The notes beneath the pieces were generated by a model. That model was not told the DNA's origin and did no database searches. It saw only the letters and a program-made list of their open reading frames with translations. From an uncultured Glaciecola sp. (GTDB taxonomy: Bacteria; Pseudomonadota; Gammaproteobacteria; Enterobacterales; Alteromonadaceae): a stretch of 64,000 nt of DNA. The translations under genes were made by a program, and so were the position numbers. Positions 28,701 through 37,493 of this stretch are shown here, one piece after another. The stretch is from assembly GCA_905479945.1 (NCBI GenBank), contig CAJQOP010000065.1, positions 1 through 64,000 on the forward strand. The letters run 5' to 3'. Position 1 is the stretch's first letter; every line of letters begins with the position of its first letter.

Positions 28701-29356
28701 ACTTCTTTGGGCAGAACATGGTGCTTTTGTTCTAATTCTTCGAGCGCTAATAATTGCAACCTTACTGGATGATAAGGCTCTTCCTTGGTTAAAGCTTGCC
28801 AAATCCAACGTTGCCAAACTTCATGCGTTAGCGCTACTTTTACCGCACTTTCACTAGCATCACTGCTTGTAAGAATTGATTCCCCATTTTCCCAAGCCAA
28901 CAGCCACTTTGGTCGAAACATTAAATACTGCTCTAACGTATCTGCAATTAAGCGACTCAGGTTAACTCGCTTAAATTCAGCAACAGCACTATTTTCCTGC
29001 TGCCAATAGGCCACAATGTTGGCTTCAAAATCCTGTTGCAAAAACTCTTTTGAAATCAGCAATCGTTCAATTCGCCAAAGCATAACTTCACGTTTGTACG
29101 TTGATTGCATGGGAACTTTATCGTGGCCTAATATATCCCTGCATAGCTGCCAAACATAGCGAGTAGGCATGGGATAATTAATATTCATGGCTATGCCAGC
29201 ATGTTGCGCAACTTGTAAATTCAGCCAATGTTGCATTCCCGTACTTTCGACCAATACTGTTTTTGGATGCAAAACTGACTGATTACTCGTGCGCATAACC
29301 GCATTCAGCAAGTAGCTGAGATGCTCTAATTTATTGGAAGGATAAAGTGTCAACAA
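25712..29356 (-). CDS. recC: Exodeoxyribonuclease V gamma subunit RecC
   Basis: 1214 residues, somewhat longer than E. coli RecC (1122). RecC holds the complex together, splits the DNA strands and reads Chi with an inactivated helicase fold. Family segments are clear: LYPSNKLEHLSYLL at the N-terminus, VLVESTGMQHWLNLQVA, MNINYPMPTRYVW, GLNDGEFPRQ, and DRSRRGDDRYLFLEAIL. The start is a TTG at 29356, chosen because the conserved LYPSN segment begins within four codons and no ATG is near. First gene of recC-recB-recD, divergent from the dUTPase gene. Two in-frame 15-bp tandem repeats (27381-27415 and 26887-26933) lengthen linkers. The Chi sequence cannot be predicted from this. Confidence 0.95.
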   Translation of the reverse strand: MLTLYPSNKLEHLSYLLNAVMRTSNQSVLHPKTVLVESTGMQHWLNLQVAQHAGIAMNINYPMPTRYVWQLCRDILGHDKVPMQSTYKREVMLWRIERLLISKEFLQQDFEANIVAYWQQENSAVAEFKRVNLSRLIADTLEQYLMFRPKWLLAWENGESILTSSDASESAVKVALTHEVWQRWIWQALTKEEPYHPVRLQLLALEELEQKHHVLPKEVYFFAINTMAPQTLAFFNQIAKYSQIHFFHLNPCIDYWGDAVSDSVLAKQLKQGKIDAWVEQQSINPLLRNFGQQGKDLFNLLSQESHYEISAFEAEYQNQTVSLSLLHQLQTDILEGDNKLQKQNQADGQTKEPLNDESQQANQADIAHDTSLLVRSCHSSLREVQILHDYLLQQFSQDPELSPKDVLVMCPAIENYSPYIEAVFGKSITELNSQNKQRIPCTIADRSPLEAEPLVAAFMQLLSLPDSRFNVNEFLGLLHIPAVMSKFDIQSSELDLFAHWIQKANIYWGLDAAHKSKVLGTDNGTEMFTWKWGIQRLMEGFCHADNNLLINDEMLALNEVEGQLAVTFGKLMQLLENLANYGDSLQQERSMVEWKSYLLSMRDSLFEPDSDEEYSSHIITKTLGQFFEHYQMSFAVNEKQNTDTNSASNTVNSNTVNSNFAEFSLDQSKWSYQTIRQALQHAFASPDSQNQFMTGQVTFCSMMPMRSIPFKIIAVLGLNDGEFPRQSNAVDMDLVKHLGRELGDRSRRGDDRYLFLEAILSARQNLYLSYQGKGIKDNKDREPSLVLAELLAHLKKQYQFAGVAQQSLHPFSLHAFSLHAFSLPEAVKDGFEKISGTQVQQNFDYGWHRLMSTLQSEAIVIPESTQITEKPEAETQIKLHEFIGFFKKPIEFYAKHSQGLRLEDIHPTLSDTEPFVESGLNTYSLVTSFTDCLVECEQLGLSADETAIALNKLQKECLLSGDLPDNMRSELIVEGAADNSAQLIEALSPYISAKSVKGHLREQNATFDYQFNVGKLGGVVEYHPNGNSFRHVIGVWIKHLIICAAGDIRNASEVDSETKAEPAPITSVFASLNLNKLSGKVSVKLDHFEAVEQQSALLQISAMLDIYYRGLQQPLLIAPDLADALMRGIKSDKDFEPLTADKNTYYQHPEIASRWGSVFNSSFSPLTFVQDKYFVHYYPYIAEMTCPIIEDLLTIYQPLKASMKSVKKTSKGGK
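26887..26933. repeat. 15-bp tandem repeat in recC (HxFSL units)
   Basis: Three copies of GCAAACTAAAAGCGT-like sequence on the plus strand, giving HPFSL-HAFSL-HAFSL in RecC. Confidence 0.85.
27381..27415. repeat. 15-bp tandem repeat in recC (NTVNS units)
   Basis: Two full copies and part of a third of TTTGAATTAACAGTG, giving NTVNS-NTVNS-N in RecC. Confidence 0.85.
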
Positions 29357-29997
29357 GGTGGTATGTGCTAATTATTTTCAATCTCGAATACGTATACTAT
29401 GCCATGAATATGGATCGCATAGTACTCTGAATTGCTTGAAAATTTAGGTTTCACTCAGCAGTGAAAGCTTACGCCAAGAGAACCAAAAAAAACCAATAAA
29501 TACAGCACTTTAGAATGAAAAGTGCGATTGAAAAAATTGAGACCAGACTTTATAGGAAAAAACTCAGCAAGCAAAGTAAAAATGCTTGCTGAGGAAGATA
29601 GCTCCGCTGCATTGCACTACCTAAGTGATGCAATATATGCAAAGCGAACACACAACAATATGTATAATGCAAAATTACTGCCACTAAATTTTTCACATAG
29701 TAATCAATAGAGTACATGGAATTAACATTTTACAGTGGCGCACTTTGATGCTTTTTAGTGCATTAAAACATATAACTGCACTTTCACAGTGCTTTACTCT
29801 GTGATTGAGCGTTGGTCTTAAGCAGTGCATTGCACAAATGAACACCTTAGCAAATTAGATGTTTGGTGAACACTAAACACAATATTTATACAGAATCGAT
29901 TCTAAATCTATTATTAATAGAGTATAAAACTGCGGCTTAAACCGCTACAATATTTGCATTACGACACGTGAACAATAATTCAAACAAAGGAAAATCG
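29357..29997. promoter_or_regulatory. recC/dUTPase divergent intergenic region
   Basis: 641 bp with no convincing gene. Close to the dUTPase start are two perfect palindromes, AGAATCGATTCT (29892-29903) and CTATTA-T-TAATAG (29908-29920), followed by a TATAAA -10-like box (about 29923). These look like operator sites. Farther upstream are several GCACT/AGTGC hairpins (for example 29505-29525, 29739-29761, 29778-29792). A 62-codon frame at 29522-29710 has no ribosome site and I do not call it. Confidence 0.4.
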
Positions 29998-30651
29998 ATG
30001 TTAACAAGCACTCAACTTGGGACCATGCTAAATCTTCAGGATGGTATGAACAAAAAAGTAAACCCCAAATGGTTAACTGCCGGATATAGCTACTTGCGTG
30101 CTGCTATGATTGAATCGGTTGAAGCAATTGAGCATCATGGTTGGAAATGGTGGAAAGCACAAAAGCTCGATCTTCCACAAGTACAAATGGAGTTAGTCGA
30201 TATTTGGCATTTCGCGCTGTCTCATTTAATCATTCAGCATAATGGCGATATGAATAAAGCAGCTATAGCCATAGAGAAAGCCTTGCTCGAATCCCACAAT
30301 GACCTTGTATTTGATGGTAATTCAATTAACTTTAGCCAAGCTAGTTTGGTTGAAAACTTAGAATTAATGGCTGGCTTATGTGTTGCAAAACGATTTGATG
30401 TGCCTTTATTTATTAAAATTGTAGAACAAGCCGAAATGGATTCTAATGCGCTTTTCTCTCAATATGTAGGTAAGAATATTCTGAACTTCTTTAGACAAGA
30501 TCATGGGTATAAAGAAGGCACTTACACAAAGGTATGGAATGGTCTTGAAGATAATGAACACTTAGTAGAAATACTAGCTGAAACGGACAACCAACTAAGT
30601 AACTATTCTGATCTTATTTATCAGAGTTTAGAGAGTCGTTACCCAGCTTAA
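29998..30651 (+). CDS. Dimeric all-alpha dUTPase
   Basis: 217 residues from the ATG at 29998, preceded by AAAGGA seven bases upstream; an in-frame GTG at 29968 lacks this. It belongs to the all-alpha NTP pyrophosphatase (MazG/dUTPase_2) superfamily. The metal-binding helices are visible: ESVEAIEHHGWKWWK (ExxE) and MELVDIWHFALS (ExxD). It hydrolyses dUTP, and usually dUDP, to dUMP, keeping uracil out of DNA and feeding thymidylate synthesis. It ends 44 bases before a strong terminator and is divergent from recC. Confidence 0.88.
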   Translation: MLTSTQLGTMLNLQDGMNKKVNPKWLTAGYSYLRAAMIESVEAIEHHGWKWWKAQKLDLPQVQMELVDIWHFALSHLIIQHNGDMNKAAIAIEKALLESHNDLVFDGNSINFSQASLVENLELMAGLCVAKRFDVPLFIKIVEQAEMDSNALFSQYVGKNILNFFRQDHGYKEGTYTKVWNGLEDNEHLVEILAETDNQLSNYSDLIYQSLESRYPA

Positions 30652-30695
30652 GAGCATTGTTTTCTTTTCACTTTATTTAGATTTATATTTTGGAT

Positions 30696-30724
30696 AAAAA
30701 AAAGCAGCTTTCGCTGCTTTTTTT
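30696..30724. terminator. Bidirectional rho-independent terminator
   Basis: A 12-bp stem AAAAAAAGCAGC / GCTGCTTTTTTT with loop TTTC. The A-run on one side and T-run on the other let it terminate both the dUTPase gene (+) and the convergent acyl-CoA synthetase gene (-). Confidence 0.93.
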
Positions 30725-30745
30725 ATTCATTTATTTGTCAGAAGT

Positions 30746-32419
30746 TTAACTATTCCAGACAATTATCTCTTTGTGGCCAGCTTGGATAACTTGTTTGAAC
30801 TTATCTTCTATTACATGACGTTTTACTTTCAATGTCGGCGTTAATAAATCATTTTCTATTGACCATTCTTCCATGAATACTACAATTCTATCGAGTCGTT
30901 GGTGACTTTCGAGACTGTTGTTGACACTTTTCAATGTAGAACCCAAGCTTTCCTCTATACTCTCTCTATTGTGATTTCGAGCTTCTAGTGACAAAACCAG
31001 TAAAGCGATGGGTTGAGGTAGATTAGTTCCTGTAACACAAACCTGCTCAACTATTGAGTTTTCCATTAACTTAGCTTCAATAGGTGCTGGGGAGACATAT
31101 TTACCTTTATCAGTTTTGAAAATATCTTTTAATCGACCAGTAATTTTCACGTAACCATCTGCATCGATAATACCTTTATCGCCCGTTCTTAAATAGCCAT
31201 CATTAGTAAATACACCTGCGGTCTTCTCAGGTTCATTATAATAACCAACCATATTACAAGGGGAACTTACCTGGATTTCACCATCTTCAGCAATTCGAAT
31301 ATCAACACCGTCATATGCTTTGCCGATACATCCAATTTTATCGTTTCTAAAGGGAACGCTACCAGTTCCATAGGCTGAGTTTTCTGACATCCCCCACCCT
31401 TCAGATATCTGGATACCAATAGTGTCGAACCATTCAATCACAGACGGAGCAAGAGGCGCTGAGCCTGAAGCCCACAACCTTGCTGAGCCCAAACCCAATT
31501 GATTACGAACTTTCTTAGCAACCTTTTTTCCTATAATAGGAAGGCCTAATAAAAAGCTCAATTTCTTTTGTGGAATTTTAGCTAACACACCCAACTGGAA
31601 CTTAGTCCAAAGCCTTGGTACCGATATAAATAAGGTTGGTTGGCACGCGTTTACATCTCTTGTAAATGTTTCAAGTGATTCAACGAAAAGAATCTGCATA
31701 GCTGAGTAGTAACTCGCAAGTTCAACCAATACTCTTTCCGTTATGTGAGCTAGGGGTAAATAACTGAGAACGCGATCTTGTTCACTGACCGACATTGCAA
31801 TCAGAGAGTTTTGCGCCGCCCAGCAAATAGTGTAATAGGTGTGAACAACCCCTTTCGGCTGACCAGTGCTCCCGGAAGTATAGACAATCGTCATTATCTC
31901 ATTCATGTCTGGAATCGGGCTATCTGCTAAAGGCTCAATATCAGTAAATGATTCCCATGTTGTTTCTACCTCGATCCCAGGGTATGGAAATCCGACCTTA
32001 GTAACACTCTCAGGCACAGCATCCTCTTGCGCCTGCATGTTATCTAACTTACCAATGAATATAAATGGGCAATTTGCATGCTCAAGAACATAGGTAATAG
32101 TCTCTTTTCCTGCTGTAGAAAAAATTGGCACTGATATATGACCGGCCATCATTATGCCGAGGTCAACAATCATCCAATGTGCACAGTTTTTCGACAAAAT
32201 AGCAATACGACTACCTTTAGGATAGTTTTTTGCCAATAAAGCGGCAGCTACTTTTCTAGCCTCTCTAGCTGTCTCTTTCCAAGTATAAGTGAGAGTTGAC
32301 TCACCAATAGGTTGAGTCATGTAACGATTGTCAGCCTTCTCAATCTCCCATTTATAGAGCATTGATAAGGGTGAAGCGATACTTTCTAAAGGTATTAAAT
32401 TGGCATCATCAGAGGGCAT
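30746..32419 (-). CDS. Long-chain acyl-CoA synthetase (AMP-forming)
   Basis: 557 residues. ANL-superfamily enzyme that activates a fatty acid with ATP and links it to CoA. The P-loop-like motif is TIVYTSGSTGQPKGVVHT (near residue 177), then YLPLAHITERV, SGSAPLAPSVIEWF, EGWGMSENSAYGT, YLRTGDKG, and GRLKDIFKTDKGKYVSP with the hinge Asp and A10-type Lys near the C-terminus. It has no signal peptide; membrane association is likely peripheral. AGGA precedes the ATG. It stands alone, converging on the dUTPase gene. The FAA1/FadD15-like layout suggests long-chain fatty acids; the exact chain length is not readable. Confidence 0.9.
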   Translation of the reverse strand: MPSDDANLIPLESIASPLSMLYKWEIEKADNRYMTQPIGESTLTYTWKETAREARKVAAALLAKNYPKGSRIAILSKNCAHWMIVDLGIMMAGHISVPIFSTAGKETITYVLEHANCPFIFIGKLDNMQAQEDAVPESVTKVGFPYPGIEVETTWESFTDIEPLADSPIPDMNEIMTIVYTSGSTGQPKGVVHTYYTICWAAQNSLIAMSVSEQDRVLSYLPLAHITERVLVELASYYSAMQILFVESLETFTRDVNACQPTLFISVPRLWTKFQLGVLAKIPQKKLSFLLGLPIIGKKVAKKVRNQLGLGSARLWASGSAPLAPSVIEWFDTIGIQISEGWGMSENSAYGTGSVPFRNDKIGCIGKAYDGVDIRIAEDGEIQVSSPCNMVGYYNEPEKTAGVFTNDGYLRTGDKGIIDADGYVKITGRLKDIFKTDKGKYVSPAPIEAKLMENSIVEQVCVTGTNLPQPIALLVLSLEARNHNRESIEESLGSTLKSVNNSLESHQRLDRIVVFMEEWSIENDLLTPTLKVKRHVIEDKFKQVIQAGHKEIIVWNS

Positions 32420-32598
32420 AAAGGATCCTGTTATTTACAAGTTATTCACATAGCTACAATAATGCGCGAATGCCAAGAATATACAACCCATTTTTACATT
32501 TGTTATTGTCAGGTTTTTACGAAGTGTTACTTCATTACAAACATTATTGCCGATGCATCTGAACTTCTAATGCAACTATATCAATACTTCATTGCCGA

Positions 32599-35500
32599 TT
32601 AGCCAATTTCATTTTGAATAGCAAACTTAGATGACCAGTCTTTTTGCAACAAGTCATAACATTGTTCGTTTGGTAGTGGTTTGGAAAAGAAGAAGCCTTG
32701 TAAGAAGCGGCAATTTGTTTTATCGAAATAGGCAACTTGAGTTTTAGTTTCAATTCCTTCAGCCACTGTATCCATCTTTAGCATATTTGTCATAATCAGC
32801 GTTGATTCAATAATTGATTCCGTGCCTTTATCAATACCAATGTCGTCTACAAACGATTTATCAATTTTCAAAACATCTATTGGGAAGTCTTTTAAGTAAC
32901 GCAAACTCGAATACCCAGTGCCAAAGTCATCAAGTGATATCTTGAATCCAAGCTCCCTCATTTCATGCATATAATCGACAGTCTTGTCGTGATTATCGAC
33001 AAGCAAACCTTCCGTAATTTCAAAACGAAGACACGAAGTAGGCAAAGAATGTTTATTTAGCAACTCCAGAATTTTTTCAAAATCAGGCCTTTTGGAGAAC
33101 TGTTTGGCTGACAGGTTAATTGCCATATAACCTCGAAATCCCTTCTTGTACCAACTTGCTACATCACTTAGCCCCCTGTCAATAGCTTGCATCGTCATAT
33201 CTATTATCAAGCCCATTTGTTCAGCAATAGGGATAAAAACCGCTGGAGAAACATACTCGTTCTCACTTTCCCAACGCATGAGCATTTCAAAGCCCACTGT
33301 TTGTTGCGTTTCAGAATTAATTATAGCTTGGTAATAGTTTTGAAACTCGTTCCTAGAGACTGCAATTTTCAATTTATTCTGCAAAAGCATATCTTGCTGA
33401 ACTTTGTCGTTCATTGATGAAGTAAAGTGTCGGTAAGCATTCTTTCCAGACTCTTTAGCACTATACATCGCTACATCTGAATTTATAAGTAAACTTTCTG
33501 CATCAACGGCATCATCAGGATACATAGCTATCCCAGCGCTCCCTGATACGCTAACAGAATGGCTATCTAAATATATAGGTTCCTCTATTGTATGAAGCAA
33601 TTCCGTAACTACCTTGTTAATACTAGGCAGGCCATCTACTTCTTCAAGAACAACAACGAATTCATCCCCCCCCAAACGGGAAACAATGTCATTACCTCTT
33701 AATTTTCCTTTTATTCTATTTGCAATCTCAACAATGACTTTGTCACCTGCTTGATGGCCAAAAGTATCATTGATTGGTTTAAATCTATCCAGATCAATAA
33801 AAATAACGCAAAGCTTAGTGCTATGCCTTTTTGCATATAGAATAGATTGCTTTAATTTTTCAATCAACAACGAACGATTTACTAGGCCTGTTAATTCATC
33901 ATAGTTGGCTAGCCTTAAAAGGCTCTCTTGCGCAAGTACCTGTTCTGTTATGTCAGTCATTATAACTAAATAATATTCAATTAAGCGCTCATCACTTTCA
34001 TTGGCGATAGCGTTTACAGTCGTTTTTGTTGTAACCCGTTTCTCGTTAAGTATGAATTCAACTTCGGTTTCCCAATGCTCACTTGGTTTTAAGGTCGCTA
34101 TTTTGGAAATAAACTTGCGTTTCATGCCCTCCTGCCTATCAATGATGTACATTAACTGTACCGAAAAATCAGTGTCTTCATCGATAGTAAAAGCTTTGTA
34201 AAAACTCGGATTCGCACCCAATGGTTGTCTATCTCTGTCAAATACGAGCACCCAATCACGAGTATGTTTGAATGCATCACCAAAAAGCTTAAGCCTCTCT
34301 TTCGAAGCAACACTCTCAGTCACATTTGTATAGGTACCGGTGACTGTAATTATTTCGTTGTCACCACTCGATATGCTGCCAGCGTCTCTAAACCATAGAT
34401 ACCCACCGCTCACACTTCTTACTCTATATGTATTGTCAAACTGTTCTTCCTCACCACGTATAAACTGTCTCCATGCAGACAGATACTGCAACCTATCAAC
34501 CTCATGAACAAGTGACAAATGCTTCTCAAAATCTATATTCAAATAATCTGCTGAGTACCCCAAGTCATTATGCAGCCTTGGCGTTGTAATGACATTTGTT
34601 TCAGAGGACCATTCCCATATATCTGAGTTGCTCGCTTTTAAAGCGCTAGTTAATCTTTTGTTGTATAGCGTAACTTGATCATTGGCTAACGCTAAAACCG
34701 CTTGAGCTCGATTTCGTCTTAAAATAAACCAAACTAAGCTACAAATAAGCAACAATACGTAAATACTAACGGCTAATGGTGAGAGTAAAGGCGAGTATTT
34801 TACATTAATATATAGTTTTGCTGCAGCTGGTGTTTTAGGGCCCGCTACCGCACTATAGATCTCTAGAACATGTTTTCCGGGACGTAAGATGGAAAATTCA
34901 ACTTTATTCGACACTGCCCCAGGGAAATTAATGACCTTGGTATTGCTCACCAATCGATAACGATAGCGCTGAGTTCCAGAAGCAGCATAATCTAAAGAAG
35001 AAAAATGAACCGTTAGGCCAATATCATCATGTTCAAGCTCTAACGCGCTGTTATTTAAATTTTTATAGGGCATAGTAATTTGTCTCGAGGACAGCTCTAT
35101 TTGAGTAATAACAGGTTCAGCAGTGATATTAGTTTGCGAGGTAGACACTTGACTCGGCTCAAAAATAGTTATCCCATTGACGGAGCCATACGCCAGTCGC
35201 CCATCTGATAGGCTTGCAAAAGCACTTTGATTAAATTCAGTTGAAGAAACACCTTGCATATATTGATACGTTGAAAGGCTTTGATAGTTCGGTGAAAACT
35301 CATGGATACCAGAGTGCGATGAGAACCACAAATGGTCTTTTGTATCTAAGGCTAAGCCATAGATCAAATTTGAAGAAAGATAATTATCAGTACTATACTT
35401 GTTGATGTTTAGAAAACTATTTCCATCGAGTTGATAAAGCGCCTTGCCGGCATAAGATAACCAAAAGTTATTTTTATCATCTCTTAACCAGCTAGTAGGT

Positions 35501-37278
35501 AACATAGATGATGAGACTCCATCACTTTCAATGCTATGTAATTGCTCAATTTTTCTGTTTGTCGTGTTGAAACCAATCAATTGGCCTGGACCACTTAAAA
35601 GCAAATTTGAGGTCCGGATATCATAACCGATGATATTAAATAAAGTGTCAACGTTTAACCCTAAGGGTTTTAAATCAATTAACTCTGCCGAAAAGTTAAG
35701 AGTGTCGAAACGAACTAAACCAAGATCGGATAACGACCATATTATATTGTTTCCTTGTTGAACTAAGGCCCAGGAATACATATCAAACAGAGCAGCTTGA
35801 TCTGGCGATAAACCACTGAGATCTTTCATGCTAGAGCTTGCAATATCAAAAACTCTCAAGCCCATGCCTGTAGCTAGCCATAATTCCTTTTGGTTATTAC
35901 TTAGAATAGACTCAACATGTGATTCGTCATATTCAGCCACATCTTCATCTGACTTTAAAAACTGCTCTATTTGATTGGTAAGCAAGTTTATGCGATTTAA
36001 GCCATTTGTTGTGCCAGCCCAAAGCGTAGTCTGATTTTGTTGATATAATGAAACAACGTTGTTATCAGTGAGTTTGTTCGCTGTTTTTGTGTATAACTGG
36101 TTAGAGTAGGTTTTAAAAAACGTACTTTTGGGTGACCAAAACATGGCACCATTAAATTTAGTACCAAACCAAACATTACCGACAGAGTCTGTTTCAATCG
36201 CTAAGATACTTTTGTCAGAAATTTCTTGAAAATTTTGTCGAGGTTCAAACAAGAACGTGACATCCGTGCCATCGAGATTAGTTCGGTACAATCCCTTGTC
36301 TGTGCCAATATAAATATTACTGTCATTTACAATTTTTAAGCTCCAGATATTTCGGAGGCTATCAATTGTCGTAGCTATTGGCATTGCACTGTCGCTAAGT
36401 ACAAATTCTTTCAAAGCGCCAAGTGATATTTGATATAAGCCCTGTACCGTGCCTATCCAGAGTTGACCGTTTGGCATAAGCATTAATTGCTTCACATTTT
36501 GATTATTTTCATGTAACTCATCGCTAATACTTTCGGGCAAAAATTCAATTTTTGTGACTTTATTAGTCGAAAGGTTCATAGAAAACAAACCGTCAGATGT
36601 TCCGATAAGTAGCAAGTCTCCAGATTTATAAGCTGTTCTTATAATATCGCCGGTTTCCAAACTCTCTTTATTCAAAGTAAATAGCGTGCTTACTTGGCCC
36701 CTTTCATAACTAAACAAGTCAATTTGCTGATCAGAAGCGATTAATATGTCACCATTATCAACTTCGCATATGAATTCCGAATATTGCCTCCACCCAGTCC
36801 CATCTAGGGTTTTATGGTCAACAATGTTTGTTGCTTCTCGTTTAATTGGATCAAACTTAAAAACACCTTTATCTTCAGTGCTAATCCACATGTTTTCTCG
36901 GCTATCTTGAAAAATTTCGGAGACAGGCGTGTTCAAGAACTCACCTTGTGGACCCTCAACATGAATTACTTTGTTTCCGTCATATCTGTCAATTCCTTCT
37001 TCATTGGCTACCCATAAGAATCCATGCGTATCAATAAGCAAATCACGAATTGTGTTTTGGTTTAGGCCATCGGAAGTATCTAAATGAGATAATCGAGGTG
37101 CCTGTATAAGGGGATTATTGTAATCAGCGGATGTAGAAGCAAAAGTGAAGCTCGATAATAGAAAGCACAGTGCTCCTACCATCGTCAGTAAGCGCAGGGA
37201 TGAGTCGACTTTGATTCTCGGCAAAAGCCTTAAGTTTCCATTCAATTTAGAACTCAGAAATAGTTGTTGTTTTACCAT
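32599..37278 (-). CDS. Sensor with periplasmic propeller, PAS domains, GGDEF and EAL
   Basis: 1559 residues, inner membrane. Order: signal/TM at about 27-50; a two-component-regulator beta-propeller with repeats such as GFLWVANEEGIDRYDG and ENMWISTEDKGVFKFD (about 55-740); a Y_Y_Y domain; a TM near 845-865; two PAS-like domains; GGDEF; EAL. The diguanylate cyclase site is intact (RLGGDEF), with an RxxD inhibitory site (RGND) five residues before it. The phosphodiesterase residues are also intact: FEMLMRW, INLSAKQ, EITEG, DDFGTGYSS, KIDKSF, AEGIE and LQGFFFSKP. It may make or degrade c-di-GMP in response to a periplasmic ligand, possibly a saccharide as for propeller sensors of the HTCS type. 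Single gene. Confidence 0.92.
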   Translation of the reverse strand: MVKQQLFLSSKLNGNLRLLPRIKVDSSLRLLTMVGALCFLLSSFTFASTSADYNNPLIQAPRLSHLDTSDGLNQNTIRDLLIDTHGFLWVANEEGIDRYDGNKVIHVEGPQGEFLNTPVSEIFQDSRENMWISTEDKGVFKFDPIKREATNIVDHKTLDGTGWRQYSEFICEVDNGDILIASDQQIDLFSYERGQVSTLFTLNKESLETGDIIRTAYKSGDLLLIGTSDGLFSMNLSTNKVTKIEFLPESISDELHENNQNVKQLMLMPNGQLWIGTVQGLYQISLGALKEFVLSDSAMPIATTIDSLRNIWSLKIVNDSNIYIGTDKGLYRTNLDGTDVTFLFEPRQNFQEISDKSILAIETDSVGNVWFGTKFNGAMFWSPKSTFFKTYSNQLYTKTANKLTDNNVVSLYQQNQTTLWAGTTNGLNRINLLTNQIEQFLKSDEDVAEYDESHVESILSNNQKELWLATGMGLRVFDIASSSMKDLSGLSPDQAALFDMYSWALVQQGNNIIWSLSDLGLVRFDTLNFSAELIDLKPLGLNVDTLFNIIGYDIRTSNLLLSGPGQLIGFNTTNRKIEQLHSIESDGVSSSMLPTSWLRDDKNNFWLSYAGKALYQLDGNSFLNINKYSTDNYLSSNLIYGLALDTKDHLWFSSHSGIHEFSPNYQSLSTYQYMQGVSSTEFNQSAFASLSDGRLAYGSVNGITIFEPSQVSTSQTNITAEPVITQIELSSRQITMPYKNLNNSALELEHDDIGLTVHFSSLDYAASGTQRYRYRLVSNTKVINFPGAVSNKVEFSILRPGKHVLEIYSAVAGPKTPAAAKLYINVKYSPLLSPLAVSIYVLLLICSLVWFILRRNRAQAVLALANDQVTLYNKRLTSALKASNSDIWEWSSETNVITTPRLHNDLGYSADYLNIDFEKHLSLVHEVDRLQYLSAWRQFIRGEEEQFDNTYRVRSVSGGYLWFRDAGSISSGDNEIITVTGTYTNVTESVASKERLKLFGDAFKHTRDWVLVFDRDRQPLGANPSFYKAFTIDEDTDFSVQLMYIIDRQEGMKRKFISKIATLKPSEHWETEVEFILNEKRVTTKTTVNAIANESDERLIEYYLVIMTDITEQVLAQESLLRLANYDELTGLVNRSLLIEKLKQSILYAKRHSTKLCVIFIDLDRFKPINDTFGHQAGDKVIVEIANRIKGKLRGNDIVSRLGGDEFVVVLEEVDGLPSINKVVTELLHTIEEPIYLDSHSVSVSGSAGIAMYPDDAVDAESLLINSDVAMYSAKESGKNAYRHFTSSMNDKVQQDMLLQNKLKIAVSRNEFQNYYQAIINSETQQTVGFEMLMRWESENEYVSPAVFIPIAEQMGLIIDMTMQAIDRGLSDVASWYKKGFRGYMAINLSAKQFSKRPDFEKILELLNKHSLPTSCLRFEITEGLLVDNHDKTVDYMHEMRELGFKISLDDFGTGYSSLRYLKDFPIDVLKIDKSFVDDIGIDKGTESIIESTLIMTNMLKMDTVAEGIETKTQVAYFDKTNCRFLQGFFFSKPLPNEQCYDLLQKDWSSKFAIQNEIG

Positions 37279-37399
37279 TAACCGCTTTTGCCTTTTAAAC
37301 TGAAGAGAGCTTAAATAAAACAGTTTCTTTAGTGGTTAAAGTGATGCTTTAAACATAGGTTTAATTTACCTCAATCCTCTCTAATTGTCATCATGCAAA

Positions 37400-37426
37400 G
37401 CATACTTTTCATACTATAAGGTATGC
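37400..37426. promoter_or_regulatory. Palindromic site upstream of the GGDEF-EAL gene
   Basis: GCATAC and GTATGC enclose an inner CATAC-TATAAG-GTATG in the gap between dld and the sensor gene. A possible operator for the sensor gene, whose start is 122 bases away on the minus strand. Confidence 0.3.
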
Positions 37427-37493
37427 GTCGTTCATCAATATTGACGAGGGCCTTATTTTTATAATCGTAAAGCCGGCTTAAATTGAATAACAG

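Noticed and set aside
29522-29710. 62-codon open frame between recC and the dUTPase gene
   Set aside because: GTG start without a ribosome site, no recognisable sequence, in a region of small hairpins.
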